This document shows, piece by piece, positions 11,702-23,127 of a stretch of DNA of 64,000 bases (its first letter is position 1; every line of letters starts with the position of its first letter). Made by a program: the position numbers and the translations under genes. This DNA is from Agapanthus africanus. Taxonomy: Eukaryota > Streptophyta > Magnoliopsida > Asparagales > Amaryllidaceae. The stretch spans positions 22,237,154-22,301,153 of the forward strand of contig JASDDO010000028.1 of the NCBI GenBank assembly GCA_030015575.1, in the 5' to 3' direction. The notes beneath the pieces were generated by a model. The model saw only the letters and a list, made by a program, of their open reading frames with translations, was not told where the DNA came from and made no database searches.

Positions 11702-12840
11702 CGCTCGTGAATGGTGGCTTGTCGAGGAGAACTATTTAGCAAATCTGATCAGCTGGGCGACTTTTACGCGGAATTTCTTGGAGAAGTCCTTTCTGCAATC
11801 TGCAAAGGAAATAATGGAAGAGAAGTTCATTAGCTTAAAGTAGAATGGCGGATCTATTGATATACATGTGGCTGAGTGGATCCGGCTCGGTCGATTTGCA
11901 GGGCCCTTGATTGACAACGAGGCAGATAGGGTAAGGCGGTTCATGCGTATTTTAGATGTGGAGATTCAGAGGCATCTCACTTTGTTAGGATTAACCAATT
12001 TCTCCCAAGTTCTCACGGCAGCTATGGAACAACAGAGGCTATCAATGAGAGTAAAGGGTACTCAACAATAAGAGGTTGTTGTGCAGAAGACCCCGTATGT
12101 ACCAACTAGAGCTCCTGGATGTAAGGGTATTCCGGTTAACAGACAGGGGACAGTACCTATGCAAAGCTCTTTCGTATCAAATCAGAAAAGGAGTATGGTT
12201 TGTGATTTCTACCGTCTACCCTGCCACATGTAGAAGGATTGTCGGAGGAAGCTTGGACTCTGTTTAGTGTGTGGATCAGCTGACCATACAATTGGTACGT
12301 ACCCTTCGAAATTACGGTTAAGAGATGATGTCCAGAAAACACCACAAACGAAGACCTATGGGCAGAAGTAGATTGCTAAAAGGCCTAACCAGGGATGGAG
12401 CTTCACCCTGACGACCGAGGAGGCCAAAACTTCAGACGATGTTGTTTCAGGTATCCTACTTATTTATAATTTTCTCGCATTGGTATTATTCGATTCTGGT
12501 GCATCCCATTGTTTTATGTCGTCCAAATTTATTAGTGCACACTCTATTCCACACATGGCCCAATCAAGCGGTTAGAACATACATACTGGGAATGGGAGGA
12601 TTATATTTAGTAGTGAAAGCAGGGGTTGTTCTATTGTTATTTGAGAACGGGAGTTGTTCGCAGATTTCTTGGTGATAGATACAGGAAGTTATGACGTTGT
12701 CTTAGGAATGTAGTTTCTTAGAATTTTCCACAATCACATAGATTGTAGAGCAAAGAAAGTGATTTTCCAAATTCCCGGACATCAGGAGTTCGTATTCTTG
12801 GGGGCAGCAAATCTGTCTTGGCCGTGGTGCAGGTTAGAGT
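11702..12840 (+). mobile_element. Tekay/Del-like Gypsy remnant, right part (end of gag, zinc knuckles, protease)
   Basis: This continues the gag interrupted at 1667. WATFTRNFLEKSF is read at about 11755. A zinc-knuckle region (about 12190-12300) is recognisable from its cysteine and histidine spacing. An aspartic protease region follows, with FDSGASHCF near 12490 and a DVVLGM-type motif near 12700, then CRAKKVIFQIPG (about 12750). This order matches plant chromovirus gag-protease. The remnant stops at about 12830, where an unrelated multi-exon sequence begins. No RT follows. It is old, with many breaks. Confidence 0.75.
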
Positions 12841-14554
12841 AATGTTCCACCTGCTGACATTCATCCGGTGGACTTTCCTTCTGCCCTGTCTACTGCCCAT
12901 ATACAGGTTGCGCGTGCAGCTCGGGAAAAGGGTAAACGGCTACTTCAAGGTAGAACAACGCACGGATCTTAGTAATAGCCCTTCCCCTTTTTTTATATTA
13001 TAACATACGCATTTTTTGTTTACAGAGCCAGATTTGGGTGACGGCGTGACAGGTGAAATGTCAGCAATTAAAGAGCCTGATGTGGCCAATCTTTCTCTGG
13101 AATCTAGGACCACTCCTACTGCCGCTCTTTCTCCCTATGGATCCTTGATATCGACAGGTGACGCAAGTGTTACGACGGCACTTGTCGAGCCAGGGGATGA
13201 AGCCGTGGGTGCTGAATCTATTCTCCCAATGGAAACCGAGGAATCCGTCACAATCGGTAACGCTTCAGGTACTCCTTGAGTTATTATCTTTGAGCTTTTA
13301 ACCCTATTAAGCATCTCTGATGATATTTCCTTTGTCTTGAGCATAGGCGCAGTAAACCCTGAAGCTGTACTGGCTGCAGAATTACCGTCGGCCGTTGCCG
13401 TGGCCATTACGGTTCCTTCTCCCTCTTCTGAGTCTCCCCGAATTTTAGAACGTAAAGAGTTCTCATTTATTTGCTTCACTGTAGATACCATTTTTGCTTT
13501 AACCATATATTGTCGCAACCTTGCAGTAGTGCTCTCTGACCACTTATATCAAGTGTTAAACCCACATTTTTCCTTCCAATCAGATGTCGTTCCCCCTTTC
13601 GGCATTGGTCAGTATATTCTTCGTTTGGTGTTTCTCCTTTTCATGAGTAGACCTTCTGTTGCTAAGCTTTTCTCATATTGACCATAGTGTTACGACTCGG
13701 AAGAGGGAACCAAGGAATAGCTGAGCCTCCTGTGCTCCCTATCTTGCCACTTTCAACAGCTGGTACAGTAGCTCTTGTCCATCAGCTTCCATCTTTATCT
13801 TTCAAGTTGAAATTTGACCCTTATTCATGCATGGTTTATCTTGCAGCAATTATTCCGGATTCTCTTCATTTTGAGTCTCGCGTCCCCATGACTACGGGGC
13901 CTTTTTTTAAATTTCAATCTTCCAGGGGCACGGTGACTAGCAAGCGGATGTTAAGCGAGTTTATCGAAAACCTCGATGCCGAAGCTTTCACCTCTGTTGT
14001 GGATTTTGCTGACGAGGTCAAACCTATACTAACGACGCTTGCGAATTTCCACAATGTAGATTTTGTTCGAGTTTGGGTCGATCATTGTAAGAAGTTCGAG
14101 ACTTGTTTGCAAGAGATCGAGCTCAAGCGTCTTGCTCTTGAAGTATTGATCTTGAAGGCTCAGTGGGTCGCGTGGATCAAGTAAAGTGGCGATTTCATTC
14201 AACATTTCGAACAAAAGCTGACCCTGAAGCGAAAGGACCATGCGACGGCTTCTGGCAAATCCAATCAATTGCGTGCCCAAATCGAAGCAAATGCTATGAA
14301 ACTACAATCTATTTTTGAAAAACTCCAACATTGTATATCTGACGGGCCGGCGCTGAGGCGGAAGCTCGACTTTTCTGAGTGGGTCATGCAAGATTGTGAA
14401 GCTGCGAAGTAGGAAATCGCTTAGAACCTTTCATCCTGCTTGCAACAACGAGCTCAAATCGAAGCGGGGCTTGCCGCAGTAGCTGAATGCAAGGAGGAGT
14501 TGCGGGGAGCACGTGAGCGGGTCGCCAATTTGTTGAAAGCCCCTCTTTCCTAAT
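12841..14554 (+). pseudogene. 3' part of a multi-exon plant gene or extra ORF, possibly plant-mobile-domain type
   Basis: Four coding blocks can be placed with consistent splice sites. They are an open stretch from 12841 to about 12949 (ALSTAHIQVARAAREKGKR), then 13026-13268, 13347-13451, and 13688 onward. Each junction has GT...AG borders and all three introns are phase 1, which is hard to get by chance. The last block reads LEVLILKAQWVAWIK and continues as a charged coiled-coil-like tail to about 14554, interrupted by in-frame stops. From memory, the tail resembles C-terminal regions of plant mobile domain (aminotransferase-like) genes; no database was consulted. Extra ORFs of Tat-type Gypsy elements are the alternative. 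The 5' part is missing: the block starts abruptly at the end of the Gypsy remnant. Intron retention argues for capture as DNA rather than as mRNA. Confidence 0.5.
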
Positions 14555-14691
14555 TGTAACCGTATTCCTCTTTTTTGCATTAATTGTATCTCTTAAATAT
14601 TTTGATTCATGAATAAGAATATACATTTTTTATGCGCTTATCCATATTCTGATGCCTTAATGTGGTGCTAATTAGTTTACTTACTCGCTTC
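14555..14691. other. AT-rich spacer
   Basis: Short spacer between the broken gene and the 27-bp minisatellite. It has the look of a 3' untranslated region (tttttgcattaattgtatctc, taagaatatacatttt), but no specific signal is claimed. Confidence 0.4.
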
Positions 14692-14900
14692 GGAGTTTGT
14701 AGTTAATGGACTCATTCTGGAGTCTCTAGTTTATAGCCTCATTTTGGAGTTTGTAGTTTATTCACTCATTCCGGAGTCTCTAGTTTATTAACTCATTTCG
14801 GAGCTTGTAGTTTATTAACTCATTTCGGAGTCTCTAGTTTATGAACTCATTTCGGAGCTTGTTTAGTTTATGGACTCATTTCGGAGCTTGTTTAGTTTAC
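14692..14900 (+). repeat. 27-bp minisatellite, about eight units
   Basis: Units of the form ggagtctctagtttatta plus actcatttc. Two variants alternate (ggag-tttgtag and ggag-tctctag), giving a 54-bp higher-order period. The last two units are 2 bp longer. It lies directly downstream of the broken gene; an analogous but different minisatellite occupies the same relative place at 29562-29760. Confidence 0.9.
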
Positions 14901-14964
14901 CTCACTTGGGTTTACAGGCAAACTTATCTTAACGTTATATATAGATAACCCCTACTCTCTGCGA

Positions 14965-15515
14965 CAGAGGTCTGTTTGGTTTTGTGTTACTAAGACTTTA
15001 GTTCGTGGTACCATCGCGTTGGCTGATGCATTCCCCGATATGCAGTCTTTACGCTGCTGTTCGAGTAGCCCCGCGACTGTCGTATCTCTGATCCCTTCTG
15101 GGGCTGGACAAGACATCTTCAAGTAATCTTCTTAAGAAGTTTGACCGTCGAAAGAGCAAGCGTTTCGGATTTTGCCATGCCTCTTTTTACTTAAGGTTAG
15201 GCTAAGTTTGGATCCCTAGTGAGTCATAACCACTTCGCGCTGATGTGAGATGATCTCCGATAGTCTCTTAGGCTTTATATAACTTGTCGTCAAGACCATG
15301 AAGTTATGAATATGCCGTTGCTTCGAGTTGATTTGGCTATTTGAAGCCTCTGTTGATATTGCGTCTGCTGTACCAAGAACAATGTCGAGTCGGAGCCGGG
15401 ATTTTGCCGTCACTCCTTTTTAGTTTGGCTATTTGGAGCTTTTGTTGAAATTGTGTCTGTTATAACGAGAAGAATGTTGAGTTGGAGCCGGGATTTTTCC
15501 GTCACTCTTTTTTGT
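14965..15515 (+). repeat. Module X, copy 1
   Basis: Matches 29985-30450 in the same orientation: accatcgcgttggc, agccccgcgactgtcg, tctctgatccctt, ggggctggaca, accgtcgaaagagcaagcg and gtcaagacc in the same order. A short stem agcccc...ggggct is kept. The end of copy 1 (about 15331-15515) contains a tandem pair of about 92 bp (tttggctatttg...ggagccgggattt) that is single in copy 2. No coding sense is seen. Confidence 0.85.
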
Positions 15516-15855
15516 TTCAACCCTGGGGTCTGTTCTCCGCCGAAAACCGGGAAAACAAACGTCTTGCCGGAATTTGGGGGTAGATACTATTTGGTTTTAT
15601 CTGTCCACCTCTCCGAAGATGCAAAGTTGATTTATGGAACCATGTATCGGAGGTTTAGACAGATGCGGCCGTTGTAGTATACTTCGTCAGATTCCCGCTC
15701 ATTTGAGGGATTTTTGATTGTGGGGACGCTCTTCCCTGCAGGCGCAAGCCCCTACAGTTATTTACGTTACCGCACCGCGGTAATAACTTTCTCCTTCTCC
15801 AGATGGTCACTTCGTGTCGTGTGTATTTATTTTATTTTTTGTTGCCCGTGGATTG

Positions 15856-15860
15856 TATAC
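15856..15860 (+). repeat. Target-site duplication tatac, left of E2
   Basis: tatac precedes the LTR start at 15861 and recurs at 26074-26078 after the second LTR. Confidence 0.93.
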
Positions 15861-16058
15861 TGTTCAGTTGATAAAACTGCACTTTTAATATGACATTTTT
15901 CTTACTATTTATATATAATAAAAGATGTTTATTATAAATATGACACATATAAGGGTTTATCCGTAAAAATACTATTTTCATGTGTTTATATATTATAATT
16001 AACATTATAAAGGAAAATGATAAGCATATAATATTCATATAATATTTGGACTATTTTA

Positions 16059-16362
16059 TTATGGTTAATGCCATAGAATGTGACAAAGTTTTACGTTGGC
16101 TGTCACAAGCCTACCACAACCCTCACCCTTTCTCATCCGGACTTGGGACCGGCAATGGCAAAAGGGCAAAAGGGAGACCGAAGAAAACATGGATGGAGGT
16201 GATACGAAACGATATGGTTGCCAAAGGACTCAATGAAAGTATATTGTTCTATAGAAGTGAGTAGAGACAGAGGATTCATATGCTGGACCCGGCGTGATTC
16301 TCATATTGGTTCATGTAGCCTACCCCATATGCTTGGGATAAAAGGCTCAGTTGTTGTTATTG
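16059..16362 (+). mobile_element. 5'-truncated RTE-type LINE tail
   Basis: The plus strand encodes GRPKKTWMEVIRNDMVAKGL, the C-terminal signature of RTE-clade LINE ORFs, then a stop and a further remnant reading RIHMLDPA. It closes with the typical end cataygcttgggataaaaggct and a TTG-rich tail (ttgttgttattg). A 15-bp target duplication atttggactatttta flanks it (16044-16058 and 16363-16377). The unoccupied site is preserved in the E2 3' LTR at about 24728-24742. Only the last 304 bp of a LINE are present, so it was dead on arrival. The duplication length fits target-primed reverse transcription. Confidence 0.9.
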
Positions 16363-16683
16363 ATTTGGACTATTTTAATATGAAATATCTTTGACCAATT
16401 CTCTTAAAACTAAAATATCTTGACAAATGGTTAAGATAATATCTCAATAAAAATAAATTCTACTAACATCATTTATTGAGATAATTGTGCAGGAATTATA
16501 TCATGACTAAAATCAAGGAAATCCGAGTTGGCGAGATCAAATCTGCCGAAGAGATTCAAGTAAATTGAAGAAACCTATTCTGACAGAAACATAAAGAAGA
16601 TTTTCAAAGTTTAGATATTCAAAAGATCACCAAGAGCTACATAGATGAAGCCCCAGAAATTTAAGGCCAAGATCCCACCATAA

Positions 16684-16731
16684 GACCGTGGATCCGCGGT
16701 CAAACCCATCCAACGGCCGCGGTTCCGCCGC
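16684..16731 (+). repeat. Paired GC palindromes in the E2 5' LTR
   Basis: gaccgtggatccgcggtc (16684-16701) and ggccgcggttccgccgc (16715-16731), about 30 bp apart. The equivalent pair in the 3' LTR lies at about 25049-25095 with a few substitutions. Confidence 0.8.
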
Positions 16732-17374
16732 ACTTTAAGGGAGTTGGGATTTTGGATTTTTTGGTTAGAATCGTAACAACTAGTTGCCATATTAGGACAC
16801 TAGGGTTCCATCTCTGTGAGTATAAATAAGGACCGAGTGCCTCTTGGAAAAAGGATCAAGCTGAAGAGATCACGAAATCCATGGCGGCTCACGCATCCAG
16901 GCTGATCATCAACGGTTCATCCATCTCTTTAGAAGAGATCGAGAAGCAAACTAGTATTTTGTAATCATTTTCTAAGGGAATAAAGTGTAAATGAATTTTG
17001 TTGATTAATAAAGGTAGTTGTTTTTCTTATTCTACCTCTTTGTAGTTTTAATATGATTTCCCTCTCCATCTCTTCTTCTCCCATCATGTGCGAGTAGTTC
17101 TCCGCTTGTTAGGGTTCGTAGGATTAGGGTAGATTAATGGATGATGATGATCTTTAAACTCTTTTACGTCCTATAAAGTTTATAAACTTTACCAAAAGAA
17201 TCATTAACATCCTAATCGGGCGCGCTAACAATTTATTGTTAGTCTCGATCGCGATTAAAGATTAGATTAATGATTGTTTTAGTAAAGGCTAGATATGAAC
17301 GGAGTTCCATGTCGAGATAGTGGTTAAGAGTGGGAACCCTTTTCCCTCCAGAAACCCTAATCTACATGTATCAC

Positions 17375-18861
17375 TGTTCAGTTGATAAAACTGCACATTT
17401 GTATTACATTTTTCCTACCATTTTTCATATTAAAAAAGGACTTTATTATAATATATTATACATATGAGGGTTTATGTGTGAAAACATTATTTTCCATATA
17501 TTAATATATTTTAATTATCATTTGGTAGGAAAATGTATGCAAATAAATCTATTGACCAAATCCTAGTAGAACTAAGTCTACTAAATATTATTTGAGATTA
17601 TGGTGCAGAATTTTCCAAGTTGTTATGCAGAATTTATCAAACAAATCAATTTGTTGAAGAAAACTTGCCAAATTAAGAAGCAAAACTTGGAGACCAAGTC
17701 TGGAAGCAACCGAGAGAAGATTTCTGAATTCTAAAGGGGTCTAGGATTGCCAAATGTCAAAATCAGAGAGCCCAAGAAAATTGATCAAGAGATCTCACCC
17801 ATTGGCCGCGGATCCGCGGCCATACCCCCCTTGGGCCGCGGATCCTCCGCAATTTTATGGATTCAGAGCACAAGATTTTGGGGCATAAATCTATGATGAA
17901 TTTTACCAAGTTTTTAACAATAAGATTCTGGATTTGCACTATAAAAGGACACCGAGAGCCTCTTGGAAAAGCTATAAAAGGGCACCGAGAGCCTCTTGGA
18001 AAAGCTATTAAGCCGAAGAGATCACGAAGCTCCAGACGCTCACGCATCCAGGCTGATCATCGACTGTTCGACTACCTCCTTAGGAAAGATCGAGAAGCAA
18101 CTAGTTTGTAATCATTTTCTACGGATTAAAGTGTAGTTTGTTCAAGTCGATTAATAAAGGTAGTTATTTTATTTTAATTCTTTTTGCATTTTACATTATG
18201 TTTTCCCTCTCTGTCTTTTCATCTTCTTCTCCCAACATGCGCGAGTAATTCTCCGCTTGTTAGGGTTCGTAGGATTAGGGTAGGCTAATGGACGATGAAA
18301 ATAATTAAACCCTTTTTAAGTCCTATAAAGTTTAGGAACTTTATCAAAAGAATCATTAACATCCTAATCGGGCGCGCTAGCAATTCTTTGCTAGTTCCGA
18401 CCGCGATTAGAGATTAGATTAATGATTTTTTTGGTAAAGGTTAGATATGAACGGAGTTCCGTGTCGAGATAAGGGTTAAGAGTGGGATTCCTTTTCCCTC
18501 AAGAAACCCTAATCTATACGCATCGCCGTCGTTCTAGTTCTAAATCTATTAATGGATAAAAAGGGTAACTTTTAATTAATCGTCCATAACTACTAAATCC
18601 TAACGAACCCTACAAGCCCTCTTATTATATTAATTAAATCTTTAAAATAATCTAGATCTATATTTTACATTCTTGTTTAACGTAGATCTAGAAATCATTC
18701 TACAAAATTCTTTATCATTCCTCTCTTTCTCACCACATCTAAAGTAAAAGTAAAAGGTTCCACGTTTCCCAAAGGACGACCCGTACTCATCTCGGTCTAG
18801 CTACGTGCGACACCGTTATTGATTGCGGTTAAACTACAAACACACTTTTTCATAACAATCA
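17375..18861 (+). mobile_element. Solo LTR, Athila-like, nested in the E2 5' LTR
   Basis: Starts TGTTCAGTTGATAAAACTGC, ends cataacaatca, and is flanked by the duplication atcac (17370-17374 and 18862-18866). It is a diverged relative of the surrounding LTR, with the same order of landmarks but many substitutions. A TATA-like ctataaaag occurs twice (about 17939 and 17973) within a tandem pair of about 34 bp. It carries the clearest GC palindromes of the window (17804-17821 and 17833-17850). It probably formed by recombination between the LTRs of a full insertion. Confidence 0.9.
17804..17850 (+). repeat. Paired GC palindromes in the solo LTR
   Basis: ggccgcggatccgcggcc is a perfect 18-bp palindrome. 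It is followed 29 bp on by gggccgcggatcctccgc, an imperfect copy. Confidence 0.85.
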
Positions 18862-19204
18862 ATCACTGTCGTTCTAGTTTTAAATCTATTAAAGGATAAA
18901 AAGAGTAATCTTTAATTAATCATCCATAACTAATAAATCCTAATGAACCCTACAAGCCCCCTTTTAATATTAAATTTACATCCGTAGTTAATATAGATCT
19001 ATATTTTGCATCCGTGTTTAACGTAGATCTAGAACCTACAACCATTCTTTATTCTTCCTCCTTTCTTTCTCAACACGTCTAAAGTAAGAATAAAAGATCA
19101 ACGTTTTCCTGAGGACGGCCTGTACTCATCTCGGTCTAGCTACGTGCGACACCGTTCTGATTGCGGTTAACTACAAAAATTTCTATGAAATACAGATCAA
19201 TCAA

Positions 19205-19222
19205 ATGGCGCCGTTGCCGGGG
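19205..19222 (+). other. Primer-binding site of E2
   Basis: tggcgccgttgccggggg starts two bases after the LTR end. This is the priming sequence usual in Athila-type Gypsy elements; E3 has the same one on the minus strand. Confidence 0.9.
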
Positions 19223-20286
19223 GTACGTGCGTAATTTTTTATTCTTATTATTTGTGTTGAATTCTTACTCGATCATTATCATAAACAAAACAAAACTGCA
19301 AATTGTATATTTAATGATTATTGTGTGAATTTTGCGAGGGGGTCTGGAGTTGCAGACTTGCAGAAACAGAGAGCCAGAGACATTCATCAAGATCCAGAGG
19401 AGCATAGGAGGCCACATAGCAAAAATCATCAAAAAATTCCCTCAAAGCACGGCGGAATCGCGTCAGAAAGGCTATTTTAGCGGCGGATCCGTGGCTTAAG
19501 TAAGGAATTAAGGTTCCAAACTTCTCTGATGAAATTTTTAACTCATTCTCTCTCCTCTGATATCCAATAAAATATCTTTTCTGCAGGATTCTTTGCAAAA
19601 TATCGCCGCTCAAAAATCTTTTTGCAAAGTTTTGTTATTGGTTTGTTATTTCATATTTTAATACGGATTTTAAGGGGCAAGACCAAAATGCAGATTAGGT
19701 GGGGATTTTATCACCCTTCCTAAGCCCTACAAATCACAAAACGAGCATCCGCATCAACCCTACATTAATTTAAAAAATATCTAGGTAAGACTTTAAGGAC
19801 TGTCGCGCTCAATAAAGATAGAGGAAGGTCGTGGGTAATCTATCGCTTATCCGCAATACTGTTGTGGTGCCTAGGCAAGTGTGTCTAAGGCAAGTGGTTA
19901 CTTAATTAGGCCCGCTATTTTCGGTGATTCATATAGTGGATACCTCCCATTTACCTGGCACTTACCTGGCTATAAGAGTAGTAAAGAGGTGGTAAAGGAT
20001 TGATCCTGCGGCTTGTCCTTTGGAAGTCTAGGAGCGGTCTAGAGACTTGACCTAGGTAACCTTAGTTCTAGGGTTGTTTGTGTATTTTTGTGTGATTTGT
20101 CTAAATCCGACACACTTTTAAAAAAAAACCATTTTTACATACGCTGCCACTTGCGCTAAACCCGCTTAGTGCATGATTAGCTGGACACGGGATTCTGGTG
20201 CTCGTCTTCTCCGTGTTCCTGCTATCGACTCCGAAGTCGGTGCTTCTTCATCTTCTTTTCCCCCACCACCATCCACATCGACTGAG
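19223..20286 (+). other. Leader of E2
   Basis: No protein domain. Paired GC motifs lie at about 19447-19495 (cacggcggaatcgcgtc and gcggcggatccgtggc). The stretch 19780-20170 resembles the reversed leader of E3 (57850-58280): the stretch gtctaaggcaagtgg, then tggcacttacctggc and gatcctgcggcttgtcctt. The text ttagtgcatgattagctggacacgg before gag matches E3. Confidence 0.7.
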
Positions 20287-23127
20287 ATGGACGGTTCTCC
20301 ATCAAATTATAACACCATGCTGCCGCCGTCCGTAGGTGAGCAGAATCCACCACGCATCTTTCTTTAAGAGAGATGCTATCATATCCGTGGTCCACTTCCC
20401 ACTTGCTTATCTATTCCACTAGCCAACGGGGATAATTTTGAAATTAAAACCCACTACATCAATCTGTTGCCCAAATTTCACGGGCTTGAATCTAAAGACG
20501 CGTATGTTTTCATCACTAAATTCGAAAACGTATGTGCAATGATGGGTATGTCACAACTGTCTGTGGATGCTATGCGCTTGCGTATTCTCCCATTCACTTT
20601 GTGCGACTTGGCAGAAAAATGGCTTTATAATACTGTCGCACACTCTATTGCCAATTGGGATGAATTCATGATAGCATTCCTTAAGAAATTTTACCCAAAT
20701 CATAAGACCGCCCGTGTTAGGAGCGAGATCAACCAATTCACCCAGCTTCCCAATGAACCATTTTGGAAGTGCTTTAAACGTTTCAAGGATCTGCTTGTCC
20801 AATGTCCTCATCATAGAATACAAAGATGGGATTTGTCCCAAATTATATATAAGGGCATTAATCCAGCGACAAAACAGATACTTGGAACAAATTGTCAATG
20901 CAATTTCATGTCTAAAGATGATGGTGAAACTTGGAAATATCTGGAAGACCTCGCTGAAAACACTTTGCAGTGGGAAAGCGTAAGACCACCTTCATCTAGA
21001 GGAGGTATTTATTAGCTCGATATTTCCATCGCAGTAAAAGCCGAAATGGCAGCGATGCAGAAAAAAACACGACGCTATTGAGAATAAATTCTCATCAGTC
21101 TCCCTAAATCCGGTAACGCTTCCCAAAACCGTGTGTGGTTGCTGTTCAGATTCTTCACACTTGACGGAAGAATGTCCTATGAATGCACCGTTTCAAGGTC
21201 ATGACCAAACTAATGATACTTTTCAGCAGCGACCTAGAAACGATCCTTATTCTTCCATGTACAATCAAGGATGGAGGAATCATCCTAATTTTGCTTGGAA
21301 CCAAAACCAACCCCAAAATCAAAACCAGTTCCAAAGCAATTATCAAAGACTTCCTCCACAGCAACATCAACCACAACCACAAAGTCAGCACCCCTTTCAG
21401 TCAAATTTTTTTCAAAATTCAGCCAACACTTCTGCACCGCAATTGGCCGGTACTGATAACTCTTCACTCGCACAAACTTTGGATTTGTTTATGAAACATT
21501 CCATTCAAATGTCGGCTGATATGAAGTCTTCTATTGATACCATAAAGAAAGACTCTACCTCCCACGGTGAGAGTATTAAATCAATAGAAGCCCAAATTGC
21601 ACGATTAAATGCCGAAATGAATACTAGAGAGAAAGGGAAACTTCCTCAACCCCTACCAAATCCTGGCCACTCACAAAATTATAATGTGAGTGTCGTTACT
21701 ACGTTGAGATCGGGAAGAGTGCTGAATAACTAAATGGGTGAACAAGTTGATTATATTAGTGATACCAATGATACCCCGGCTTCTACTTCTTCACTTAATT
21801 GGTCTAGTCTCCCACCTACTTCCGAGCCTATTCTACGCTTCCCACAAGGCTCGAACCCTCAGCCCACTTCTATAAATCTATCAGAAACGATCCTCACTCC
21901 AATTCTGGGATCCACTCCATCCCCACAATCCTCTCCAATGTTGAACCAAACCCTTATTGATAAAGCACCTTATCCAAATAGGTTAAGGGGCAACAAACCA
22001 AGTCCACAAATGGAGAAGATTGTGGAAATTTTTAAGTAAGTTAACATAAATATTCCTCTCCTAGATGCTATTCAACAAGTTCCGGCTTATGCGAAAATCC
22101 TAAAGGACTTGTGCACTATGAAGAGAAAAGTTCAAGTATCTAAAAAGTTTTTCTTGCAAGTAATGTGAGCATTGCTTTTACACAACAACTACCCAAGAAA
22201 CGAAAGAACCTCGGAAGTCCTACAATTTCTATTTCTATTAGGGGTAAAAATATCAATCGTGCTCTACTCGATTTAGGTGCTAGTGTTAACTTACTTCTGT
22301 ATTTTGTTTATGAGCAATTAGGGATCGGAGAGTTAAAACTGGCGCATTGCACTCTTCAGATGGCCGATCGATCTATCACCCAAGCTAGGGGTGAGCTATA
22401 GGATGTTTTAATCAAAGTCAAGGAATTTATATTTCCCGTGGACTTTATCGTTATAGATACACAACCTGTAGCAAACCCACGAAACCAAATTCCGGTGATT
22501 TTAAGTCGACCTTTTTTTGCAACTTCCAACACAATAATCAATTGTAGAAACGGCTCTATGACCTTATCTTTCGGAAAGATGTCAATTGAGCTTAACATTT
22601 ACAAGTTGGGAAGTGAACCCTCCGAACCCTATGCTCATGTGTGTTCTGTCGAAACAATAGATTCCAACAGTAGCGAAGTTGAAGAGCTTCACGATACTGA
22701 TCTCGACTCCGCTATTACGTTGTTGTCCGGGCCAACAGCTAACGCTAAATGTGAACCTTGTATGGAATCGGAGTATCATCCTGTTCTTTTTGATGAGATT
22801 ATTATTCGGGATATCGATGAAATCTTCGAGGAAATCTTCGCTGATGAACTCGCATTCTTAGAAGACATGGGCGTTGTGATGAATCAACCCCAACCCAAAG
22901 AAATTGAACCGCCACATCTTCTTATCAAGAATGAGAATGCGAGTAATCTATCATCATTGTTTTGTCTCTACAAATCGAGATGTAAACCTTTTCTATTACA
23001 CCTCTTATCTCCTCCCCACTTCTTCACGTCAATCGGCGACATGTTCTTCCACCAACCTTGGTGCTTCATTGATAAAATTTTTGAATGGTTGGTTTTGACT
23101 TTTGGTCTTTACAAGGCTTCACTTTGA
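20287..23127 (+). pseudogene. E2 gag and protease region
   Basis: The reading starts MDGSPSNYNTMLPPSVGEQN, matching the gag start of E3. The gag core (about 20467-21010) has KFHGLESKDAYVFITKFENV, WLYNTVAHSIANWDEFMIAF and FLKKFYPNHKTARVRSEI, typical of the Athila-type Retrotrans_gag domain. A zinc knuckle CGCCSDSSHLTEECP lies at about 21135. A Q/N/P-rich linker follows, then the aspartic protease region (about 22170-22600) with LLDLGASVNLL and a VNPRNQIPVIL-like stretch. An acidic tail ends at 23127. No RT, RNase H or integrase motif follows. It is a fossil with about half a dozen breaks. Confidence 0.88.

Larger units (their letters stand above)
15861..19203 (+). repeat. 5' LTR of E2, carrying a LINE tail and a solo LTR
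   Basis: Begins TGTTCAGTTGATAAAACTGC and ends acagatcaatca before the priming site. It is collinear with 24545-26073 except for the LINE insertion (16059-16362) and the solo LTR (17375-18861), each with its own target duplication. It contains a paired GC palindrome at 16684-16731. Confidence 0.93.

Noticed and set aside
13135-13518. 127-residue open reading on the minus strand
   Set aside because: It is antisense to the exons of the broken gene and crosses two of its introns; there is no recognisable protein.
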